A stretch of DNA of 64,000 bases from an uncultured Caldilinea sp. (lineage in GTDB: Bacteria; Chloroflexota; Anaerolineae; Caldilineales; Caldilineaceae), in NCBI RefSeq assembly GCF_937128415.1, contig NZ_CAKZMJ010000037.1, positions 10,470-74,469 of the forward strand, given 5' to 3'. The notes beneath the pieces are model-generated. The model searched no databases and was not told the origin of the DNA. It saw only the letters and a list, made by a program, of their open reading frames with translations. Shown in pieces: positions 56,061 to 64,000 of the stretch (positions are counted from its first letter, which is position 1; each line of letters begins with the position of its first letter). A program made the position numbers and the translations under genes.

Positions 56061-57701
56061 TCAAAACAGCGTATAGATAAACGGCCCCACCACCGACGCC
56101 TGCGCCACAATGAGCAGGCCGCCGAAGATCAACAACACCAGCACCAGCGGCAGCAACACGAAGTTCTGCCGACGCACAAGAAAGAGAAGCAGCTCGCCCG
56201 CCGTGCCTAGATTCAGCCCCACGTTGCGCAGCCACACGCGCAGCCCATTTTTGTAGATGCTCCACAACAGCGAAATCACCAGCAGCGCAACAACCACCCA
56301 GACGAAGATGCGCCACACGAGATGACCCCAGGCGCGCGGCAACGCCGGGAGAGGATGTTGCACGCTCAGCGTCGCGGCGTTGGGGGCGCTCGTCAGCCAC
56401 TCGCTCAACGCGTGCGCTGCAACGGCGTGCCCTTCCGCAGTGAAATGGCCGTCGTCGCGCAGATAAAGCCGCTTCCCCTCGGCCATCTGCTCGCGGAAGA
56501 GCGGCGCAAGATCGAGCAGCGGGACGCCCGCGGCGGCGAAACCGGCTTTCGCCTGCTCCGCAGCTTGCTCCGTGCGCCAGCTTTGCGTCTGCATGGCCGG
56601 ATAGCTCTGCAAGATGCGCCGCCATTTGTCGGCGTCCAACTCTTCCGCAGCCGGCAACAGCACCCCGCGCAGAGGAACGTGGAGGCGCTCCGCTTCCCTG
56701 CGCATGGCCTGCAGGAGCGCCGTCGTCGTGCGGAACGCTTCCTCCCACGCCGGCGAGGGCGACGAAGCGTAGACGCCGTAGGCGATGGGAATGTAATCGG
56801 ACCCTTGCGCTCGGTCGCTGCTCTCCTGACCGGCGTCGATCAGGCCGACGTCCGCCAGCCAGGCGGCGAAGCCGGGCGCCGCCCGCCGGATGCGCGGGTC
56901 GAGATAACGATAGAGCGCCGAGTAACGATGCAGCCAGTCGCCCAGGCCCGTCAGCGGCTTGACGCCTTCCGCATCGGCGCTGCGAAAGACGGTCGGCTGA
57001 ATTCCAAGCTCGTCGAACCTGGCGCGCAGCCGGTTGCGACTCTCGCGCGCAGCGTCGGGATCGAACGGGAAGTCGTTCAGATGGAGCTCGTCCCCGCGCA
57101 GCTCGAACCAGGGCTTGCGCACTGCGCCGAGATTGGCAAGCTCCAGCGGCATGTAGTTGTTCATGAAGTCGTTGCCGGCAAAAAAGGCCAGCACGATCAG
57201 GTCTGGAGCGTATTTGTAGCCCTCATGTTGCAGCCAGAGCAATTGCTGGTCCGTGCCCCAGCCGCCGACGCCGGCGCTCACCACTTCGACGCGCACCGGC
57301 GCTCCTTCGTGCAGCGCGCCGGCTTCGTTGAGCATCTGCGCCATGCGCTGGCCGAACGTCTCCTGTTGCGCCACCTGCATCGCCTCGACGAAAGAATCGC
57401 CCAGCACAAGGATGCGATAAACGCCCTCCGGCTTGTCGTAGCCGATCTCTTCGGGGCTGCGCAGACCCAGTGCATTGATGCGAACGTGCTGGTCATACTC
57501 GTACATCGGATTAAACCAGCGCCCCTCGGCGTTCGGCTGCAGCGACCAGCCGGTGACAGGGTCGGGCACGCGCCAGAAAAAGCCGGTCGGCTCCGCCGGC
57601 GGCGCAAGACGAAAGAGGCGCAGGCCGACCTCCAATGCAGCCACCGTCAGCAGTGCGTATACGGCGAGCAGCAAACCAAGCGTCAACAATCTTCGGATCA
57701 T
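56061..57701 (-). CDS. SGNH hydrolase fused to a DUF5989-like membrane tail
   Basis: A 546-residue protein. An N-terminal membrane helix (residues 5-25) is followed by an SGNH domain with block I LVLGDSFVEAM (S103) and the catalytic DDGHFTAEGH (D and H) near residue 420. SGNH proteins are esterases or O-acetyl transfer partners. The last 65 residues are LPLVLVLLIFGGLLIVAQAS and VVGPFIYTLF, the signature of DUF5989, normally a separate protein of about 50 residues beside carbamoyltransferase genes. Here it is fused. The ATGA overlap with the carbamoyltransferase gene upstream supports joint function. Confidence 0.82.
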   Translation of the reverse strand: MIRRLLTLGLLLAVYALLTVAALEVGLRLFRLAPPAEPTGFFWRVPDPVTGWSLQPNAEGRWFNPMYEYDQHVRINALGLRSPEEIGYDKPEGVYRILVLGDSFVEAMQVAQQETFGQRMAQMLNEAGALHEGAPVRVEVVSAGVGGWGTDQQLLWLQHEGYKYAPDLIVLAFFAGNDFMNNYMPLELANLGAVRKPWFELRGDELHLNDFPFDPDAARESRNRLRARFDELGIQPTVFRSADAEGVKPLTGLGDWLHRYSALYRYLDPRIRRAAPGFAAWLADVGLIDAGQESSDRAQGSDYIPIAYGVYASSPSPAWEEAFRTTTALLQAMRREAERLHVPLRGVLLPAAEELDADKWRRILQSYPAMQTQSWRTEQAAEQAKAGFAAAGVPLLDLAPLFREQMAEGKRLYLRDDGHFTAEGHAVAAHALSEWLTSAPNAATLSVQHPLPALPRAWGHLVWRIFVWVVVALLVISLLWSIYKNGLRVWLRNVGLNLGTAGELLLFLVRRQNFVLLPLVLVLLIFGGLLIVAQASVVGPFIYTLF

Positions 57702-59530
57702 TCGCCCACCGCCCCTTTGTAGGCAGGATCCCAGCGTCCGCCCATCTCCTCTTTGCGCACCATGAAATTCTCCAGCACCAGCACGTCGATGTCGCTGCCG
57801 ACGAAGGTTCTGAAGGCGTTCTGCGGCGTATTGACGATCGGCTCCCCGCGCAGGTTGAACGATGTGTTCAAAATGACGGGCACGCCGGTCGCCTTGCCGA
57901 ACGCTTCAATCAGTCCATAGTAGCGAGGATTCCAGCAGGAGCGCACGGTCTGGAGACGCCCTGTGCCGCCGACGTGCGTGGTGGCGGGAATGACGCTCTG
58001 TTTCGGTTCATGCACCGGGCTGACCAGCAGCATGTAGCGCGCCAGATAGTTTTCGTCCAGCCCCGGCGTGGCGAAATAATCGCCGGCGCACTCTTCCAGC
58101 ACTGCGGGCGCAAAGGGGCGGAACGGCTCGCGGAATTTGATCTTGCTGTTGACGATCTCCTTCATGGCCTCGCTGCGCGGGTCGGCCAGGATGCTACGAT
58201 TGCCCAGCGCGCGCGGCCCCCACTCGAAGCGGCCCTGAAACCAGCCGATGACCCGGCTTTTCGTCAGGTCATCCACCAACCGATCGAACAAGCGGTCGTC
58301 CGGCAACTCGACATAAGGAAGGCCCATTTCATCCAGAAATTGTGCAATTTCGGCGGGAGAGTAGGCCGGCCCCCAGTAGGCGTGCTCCATCGTATCGACG
58401 CGCGGTTTGCCCAGCAGCACATGATAGGCGTAGAGCGCAGCGCCGAGCGCGCCGCCGCTGTCGCCCGCCGCAGGCTGGACCCACACCTGTTTGAATGGGC
58501 CCTCGCGCACGATGCGGCCGTTGGCCACGCTGTTGAGCGCGACGCCTCCCGCCATGCAGAGATTTTCGGCGCCGGTGCGGCGATGCAGGTCGCGCACCAT
58601 GGCCAGAATCGTCTCCTCGGTCACCCGTTGAATCGAGGCGGCGATGTCTGCATAGTATTGATTCTGCTCTTTGATTTTTCTGTCGATGTGGGGTGCGTGG
58701 GGGTGGGTCAGCTCGGTGATGAATTCGCTTTTGGGAGGACGCGGCGGCCCGAACAGCTCGACGAAGCGCTGGTTGAAGGTGTGTTGCGTAGAGTGATGAA
58801 AGCTGAAGTAGCGCATGTCCAGGTGAAAGGAGCCGTCCTCCGCCACATCGATCAGCTTGCGCACCTTGTCGATGTAGCGCGGCGTCCCATAGGGCGCCAT
58901 GCCCATCACCTTGTACTCGCCGTTGTTGACCTGGAAGCCCAGCCAGGCGGTGAAGGCGGAGTAGAGCAACCCCAGCGAATGAGGGAAGCGAATTTCGCGG
59001 TCGAGCGTGATCTGGTTGCGCCGTTTGCCGTCGCCCCAGTCGGCGGTGGCGTAGCCTGTAGCCGTCGTCGTCCACTCGCCGACGCCGTCCAGCGTGAGGA
59101 TGGCGGCCTCTGCATAGGGCGAGCAGAAGAAGGCGCTGGCGGCGTGGGAGATGTGATGGTCGGCGAAGAGCACGCGATCCGCCGCGACGTTGAGCCGCTT
59201 CACCAGCAGCGACTTCATCCACAACTTCTCGCTGAACCAGGTGATCATCGCCTCGCGGAAGAGGCCCGCGCTGCGCGGGACCGTCGAGAGCGTCGAGTAG
59301 AGAATGCGCTCGAATTTCAGCAACGGCTTTTCGTAAAAAACGACGTAGTCCAGCGCTTGCGCCGGAATGCCGGCGGCGCGCAGGCAGAAGTCGATGGCGT
59401 GCTGCGGGAACGAGGCGTCTCCCTTGACGCGCGTGAAGCGTTCTTCTTCGGCGGCGGCGACGATGCGGCCGTCGGCCACGAGGGCGGCTGCGGCGTCATG
59501 GTAGAAACAGGAGATGCCCAGGATGTACAT
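57698..59530 (-). CDS. Carbamoyltransferase (NodU/CmcH family)
   Basis: A 610-residue enzyme that uses carbamoyl phosphate and ATP to carbamoylate a hydroxyl group. The N-terminal domain (FYHDAAAALVADGRIVAAAE, FADHHISHAASAFFCSPYAE, LTLDGVGEWTTTATGY) holds the Kae1-like site with the metal-binding HxxxH. The C-terminal YrdC-like part has GRFEWGPRALGNRSILADPR and LNTSFNLRGEPIV. Length is normal. The substrate is unknown; the context suggests a surface glycan or lipid. It lies four bases from the small gene upstream and overlaps the SGNH gene by four. Confidence 0.93.
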   Translation of the reverse strand: MYILGISCFYHDAAAALVADGRIVAAAEEERFTRVKGDASFPQHAIDFCLRAAGIPAQALDYVVFYEKPLLKFERILYSTLSTVPRSAGLFREAMITWFSEKLWMKSLLVKRLNVAADRVLFADHHISHAASAFFCSPYAEAAILTLDGVGEWTTTATGYATADWGDGKRRNQITLDREIRFPHSLGLLYSAFTAWLGFQVNNGEYKVMGMAPYGTPRYIDKVRKLIDVAEDGSFHLDMRYFSFHHSTQHTFNQRFVELFGPPRPPKSEFITELTHPHAPHIDRKIKEQNQYYADIAASIQRVTEETILAMVRDLHRRTGAENLCMAGGVALNSVANGRIVREGPFKQVWVQPAAGDSGGALGAALYAYHVLLGKPRVDTMEHAYWGPAYSPAEIAQFLDEMGLPYVELPDDRLFDRLVDDLTKSRVIGWFQGRFEWGPRALGNRSILADPRSEAMKEIVNSKIKFREPFRPFAPAVLEECAGDYFATPGLDENYLARYMLLVSPVHEPKQSVIPATTHVGGTGRLQTVRSCWNPRYYGLIEAFGKATGVPVILNTSFNLRGEPIVNTPQNAFRTFVGSDIDVLVLENFMVRKEEMGGRWDPAYKGAVGE

Positions 59531-59533
59531 ACG

Positions 59534-59770
59534 CTATCCCTGTCGTCTGGCGTCCTGCAATCGGGTCGAGGAAAGGGCGCGGGTGCGCCAATAAGAGCGC
59601 CCATGGGGACGCCGCAACGTCAGTGCATCTTCGGTGATGCGCACAACGAAGCCGGTCGGCAGCGCCACGACGCCGTACAGCAGGGTCAGGATCACCTTCG
59701 CCTGAAAATCGGCGACGACTCTGGCGTATCTACCGGCGCTGTCTGTCAAACGAAGAAACCGGTGTTTCAT
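59534..59770 (-). CDS. Small membrane protein of the carbamoyltransferase cassette
   Basis: A 78-residue protein with one hydrophobic segment (AKVILTLLYGVVALPTGFVV, about residues 24-43) and a basic C-terminal motif SYWRTRALSSTRLQDARRQG. Small proteins of this shape, with a W-x-R and an ARRQ end, recur upstream of carbamoyltransferase genes in other bacteria as far as I recall; the family name is uncertain. It precedes the carbamoyltransferase start by three bases and so is the first gene of the unit. Confidence 0.65.
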   Translation of the reverse strand: MKHRFLRLTDSAGRYARVVADFQAKVILTLLYGVVALPTGFVVRITEDALTLRRPHGRSYWRTRALSSTRLQDARRQG

Positions 59771-59869
59771 GGCTTGCGCTCCACTTTTTGGGGCCTACTA
59801 TGCCACAATTTTGAGGGATTCTGCAAACAAAATAGCGCAAGACGACAGGGGAAAAGTCGGAAAACGCAT

Positions 59870-59898
59870 TTGGTGGGCCGCCCGATCTGTAGTACAAT
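59870..59898 (+). promoter_or_regulatory. Possible promoter of the radical SAM gene
   Basis: TTGGTG (59870-59875), 17 bases and TACAAT (59893-59898) lie in the 422-bp gap 59771-60192 between divergent genes. The leader would be about 290 bases, long enough for a regulatory RNA, but no known riboswitch was recognised. The rest of the gap shows no gene. Confidence 0.35.
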
Positions 59899-60192
59899 CG
59901 GCTGCATCGCTTGCAGGAATGGCGGCGCTGTTTTGCTTTCAGAGGTGTTGCACGGCTGGCCGACGAACCCAAACGTTCGTGTGCGCATCGATGGGTTCCC
60001 CACTTGAAAAATTGAGTCGGAAAGTATCGAGAATCGTCGTCGATTCTGTTCTGCACCGGTGATGCACTCATCAGTTCATTGACATTGATATTGTCAGGAA
60101 ATGCCTGCATCCCAAAAGGATGTCGGCGGATTTGGAAACCGGAAGCAGGAACCGCACGAAGAGATTCACGTTCTCAAGGGAGGTGCACATCC

Positions 60193-61644
<1,452 letters not shown>

Positions 61645-61649
61645 CGCAG

Positions 61650-61874
61650 ATGACCCACCAGGAAGCGCTCGAGTTGATCCGAACCCTTCTCAAAGCGCCC
61701 AACGACGAAGCGCTGATGAAGGAGATCAATCTCAACCTGCCGCGCATCGACGGGACGTTTTTCGCCGTGTTGCATCGATCGGCGGAGCAGTTGCGCCGCG
61801 AAGGCAAGCCCCACATCGCCGACGCCTTGCAACGGCTGGGCGACGTGATTCTGCGCATGCGGACGTTGATATAA
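61650..61874 (+). CDS. Small helical protein after the radical SAM gene
   Basis: A 74-residue protein with no recognised family. It is predicted mainly helical (MTHQEALELIRTLLKAP, RREGKPHIADALQRLGDVIL) with no membrane segment, Cys or signal. A five-base gap to the radical SAM gene argues for co-translation. It could be an accessory or substrate-binding partner. Confidence 0.6.
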   Translation: MTHQEALELIRTLLKAPNDEALMKEINLNLPRIDGTFFAVLHRSAEQLRREGKPHIADALQRLGDVILRMRTLI

Positions 61875-61946
61875 GCGGCCAAATCATCCCGCAGGTCATC
61901 GCCTCTGGCGCGCCATTGCGATCGCAACAGAGTGGTCGCCGGCCGA

Positions 61947-63809
61947 TCAAGATGTAGTGCGTCTCCCTATGAAGATCAACCCCAATAACCCCACCAGCGT
62001 GAGCCCGGAGACGACTGCGCCGGCGGTGCGCACAGGCGTCTGGCCCATCTCAACGTCGATGCGATGGACGCCCGCCGGCACGTCGATCTCCATGACGCCG
62101 TGCGGCGGTGAGACTCGATAATCGACGCTTTGGCCATCGAGGCGCACCTGCCAGCCGGGAAAGGCGAAGAGCCGAATCTGCACCACGCCGGGCGTCTGCA
62201 TGGCGACCTCGCCGCCGAAGCGCTGGCCGCGGCTGTAGACGGCGGTCACAGCGCCTTCGCCGGAGAGAATGCCCAGCCGCTCCAGTCGATCGGGGTCGAA
62301 AGGGGCGGCGCCCTGCGCCAGTGCATCCGCATATTGCGGCGTCAGCGGCGTCTCGGTGAAGCGCTCCTGCACGAAGTTCGTATAGCCAAGCATATCGGGA
62401 TGCTGGCGCTCGAACTGAAAGACGGCGCGGCCATCCTCGCGCCACGGCTCGACCGGCTCCAGCGAGGCCGGCCGCGCATAGCCGGCGCTCGCAAAGACGA
62501 TCGTCGCCGCCATCACCAACACGCCGACCTCGTTTCTTTGCCGTGAAGACGACCAGCCGAGCAGCGGCCACATCGTCAGCCCGCCCAGGGCGCTGAGCAA
62601 GAAGATGACCAGCGTCAACAGCCGCCAGGGAAACTGGAGCACCTCCAGAAAGGAGAGCGTCTGCCAGACCCAGGCTGCGCCGGGCGTCATCATCCACAGC
62701 AAGACGCCTGTGGTCGCCAGCAGGAAGATCGGCAGGCTGCGCGTGCGTCCCATGCGCGCGATCAGCAGATAGAGCGCCGCCAGCGCCAGGATCGCCAGCA
62801 GGACGCCGAGCTGAAAGCCCATGCCGTCGTTGGCGCCCGTCGGATCATCCGAATAGCCGTAGCCCCAGAACGGGCTGAAAAACTGCCCCCAGTGGACGAA
62901 ATGGCGAGAGTAGACGTAGGTGTCGCTCACCCAGTCTTCCTGCGAGAGCAGCGGGCCTTCGATCAACAGCGGCAGCACGTAGATGGCCGCCGCCATCAGC
63001 CCTGCAGCGCCTGCTGCGCCGGTCACAATGAACTGCGCCGCCATGGTTCGCCACCGGCGGTTGGCAAGCGCACCGTCGCGTCGCCATTGCACCCAGAGCC
63101 GAAACAGAATAAACGCCATCAGCAGCGGCGTCGCGGCCATGATCGCAAAGGCGTGGGTGAAAATGAGCAGGGCGTACGTCAGCGCTGCGACGGCGAGGCG
63201 CGTTTGCCAGCCGGGGCGCAGCCCTTCCCCAATGAGCCGGTCAAACGCCCAGAAGACCCACGGCAACCAGCCGATCAGCATCGTCTCCGCCAGCGCAGCC
63301 CGCACGTATATGTCGAGCAGATGGTAAGGCGCGAAGACGTACAACAACCCTGCAATGAAGCCTGCCTGGCTGGCCTGTCGCGCTGCTTCCCCTGTGTTGA
63401 GCGGCGAGGCTTCCTGTCGCGGCCAGGTCAAAACCCAGCGCCGCACCAGGCCATACATGCCCCATGCGCTCAACAGGAAGGCCGCGGCCCAGGCGCATTT
63501 CACCGCCGTGGTGACGCCGAGGCCGAGGAAGAGAAAACCCTGCGCCACATAAAACGCCAACGGTGCCTGGAGCAGAAAGGTGGGGAACCCATACCCCTGG
63601 TTGTGATGCATCGCCCAGATCGGCCACAGCGCGCCATCGCGAATCGCCTCATCGAACATGGCGACGAAGAAGACGCTGTGCCGGCCGTCGTGCGCGCTGT
63701 AGAAATAGCCCGGCGCCAGCAGCGGCGTCAGGGCGAAGAAGGTCAGCGCCGTCAACAGCAGCCAGTAGGGATCGGGCTTCCATCTATGCGTTCGGTTCAC
63801 CTCGCTCAT
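61947..63809 (-). CDS. PTPS-related (GT-C-like) membrane protein
   Basis: A 620-residue protein with about twelve helices. The first outer loop has YFYSAHDGRHSVFFVAMFDE and WPIWAMHHNQGYGFPTFLLQ, the block of the 6-pyruvoyl-tetrahydropterin-synthase-related membrane family, which despite its name looks like a GT-C glycosyltransferase. A C-terminal beta-rich domain (FPGWQVRLDGQSVDYRVSPP) resembles the YfhO-type tail, and a final helix ends the protein. Its gene is convergent with the radical SAM operon. Sugar and acceptor are unknown. Confidence 0.78.
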   Translation of the reverse strand: MSEVNRTHRWKPDPYWLLLTALTFFALTPLLAPGYFYSAHDGRHSVFFVAMFDEAIRDGALWPIWAMHHNQGYGFPTFLLQAPLAFYVAQGFLFLGLGVTTAVKCAWAAAFLLSAWGMYGLVRRWVLTWPRQEASPLNTGEAARQASQAGFIAGLLYVFAPYHLLDIYVRAALAETMLIGWLPWVFWAFDRLIGEGLRPGWQTRLAVAALTYALLIFTHAFAIMAATPLLMAFILFRLWVQWRRDGALANRRWRTMAAQFIVTGAAGAAGLMAAAIYVLPLLIEGPLLSQEDWVSDTYVYSRHFVHWGQFFSPFWGYGYSDDPTGANDGMGFQLGVLLAILALAALYLLIARMGRTRSLPIFLLATTGVLLWMMTPGAAWVWQTLSFLEVLQFPWRLLTLVIFLLSALGGLTMWPLLGWSSSRQRNEVGVLVMAATIVFASAGYARPASLEPVEPWREDGRAVFQFERQHPDMLGYTNFVQERFTETPLTPQYADALAQGAAPFDPDRLERLGILSGEGAVTAVYSRGQRFGGEVAMQTPGVVQIRLFAFPGWQVRLDGQSVDYRVSPPHGVMEIDVPAGVHRIDVEMGQTPVRTAGAVVSGLTLVGLLGLIFIGRRTTS

Positions 63810-63883
63810 TCCCCTTCATCAAAAAGAACCGACGATTGCTCCTACACAACGTCCATGGCCGCCCCCACTCTCCCGCCCTCATG

Positions 63884-64000
63884 CTCTCATGTTCCCTTGC
63901 TCTCATGTTCCCTTGCTCTCATGCTCCCTTGCTCTCATGCTCCCTTGCTCTCATGCTCCCTTGCTCTCATGCTCCCTTGCTCTCATGCTCCCTTGCTCTC
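63884..64000. repeat. 16-bp tandem repeat running off the window
   Basis: At least seven copies of CTCTCATGCTCCCTTG in an unbroken head-to-tail row, the first two with GTTC in place of GCTC. There are no spacers, so it is not a CRISPR array. It lies upstream of the PTPS-related gene's start. Confidence 0.95.

Noticed and set aside
57635..60007. Open frame of 790 codons opposite the carbamoyltransferase gene
   Set aside because: The opposite strand encodes a clear enzyme; this frame shows no family similarity.
63884..64000. CRISPR array
   Set aside because: The units are head-to-tail with no spacers and no cas genes are present.

Overview
The window is GC-rich (roughly 60 percent) bacterial chromosome with tightly packed genes, many joined by ATGA or GTGA stop/start overlaps. 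Several traits point to a filamentous Chloroflexota bacterium of the Anaerolineae/Caldilineae type: a eukaryote-like UDPGP-family uridylyltransferase, RNase J, a DnaN gene away from dnaA, SH3b, PQQ-propeller and DNRLRE secreted proteins with Thr-Pro linkers and YLP motifs, and large GT-C membrane proteins. This placement is inference from gene content; no rRNA, tRNA or CRISPR locus was seen.

Left part (1-25.6 kb) is mostly housekeeping. It holds a HIT-fold protein (cut by the window edge), an MFS carrier and CDF metal exporter pair, UDP-sugar pyrophosphorylase, gamma-glutamyltransferase with a small membrane partner, a secreted SH3b protein, an acyl-CoA dehydrogenase, two tandem calcineurin-like phosphoesterases followed by an ABC-F ATPase, a zinc-ribbon/BON/LysM membrane protein, dnaN, an OmpR-type two-component system, a Fe-S uracil-DNA glycosylase, RNase J, a double-CxxC protein, an MGDG-synthase-like glycosyltransferase, a methyltransferase and a Tat-type phosphoesterase.

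Middle part (26-51.7 kb) is a surface-glycan region. It has GT4 and GT2 glycosyltransferases, a flippase, an O-antigen-ligase-like protein and three large GT-C-type membrane proteins. Inside it are three secreted proteins: a BNR propeller anchored by a C-terminal helix, a CBM9-like/DNRLRE protein and a PQQ-like propeller. Base composition falls clearly between about 32.9 and 36.7 kb and again at 37.9-39.9 kb, which suggests exchange of a serotype-like module.

Right part (51.7-64 kb) has a large secreted HELGH metallopeptidase-like protein next to a Crp/Fnr regulator, a DUF3307-like membrane protein, and a cassette of a carbamoyltransferase, an SGNH hydrolase fused to a DUF5989-like tail and a 78-residue membrane protein. 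Divergent to that cassette is a B12-type radical SAM enzyme with a 74-residue partner. A PTPS-related membrane protein and a 16-bp tandem repeat close the window. The cassette plus the radical SAM enzyme is the best candidate for an under-described surface-modification system.

Intergenic DNA carries at least seven copies of an 81-88 bp element made of two hairpins in opposite orientation with GTAGG/CCTAC-like ends, and three copies of a separate C-rich hairpin. One copy of the first element supplies the stop codon of a gene.
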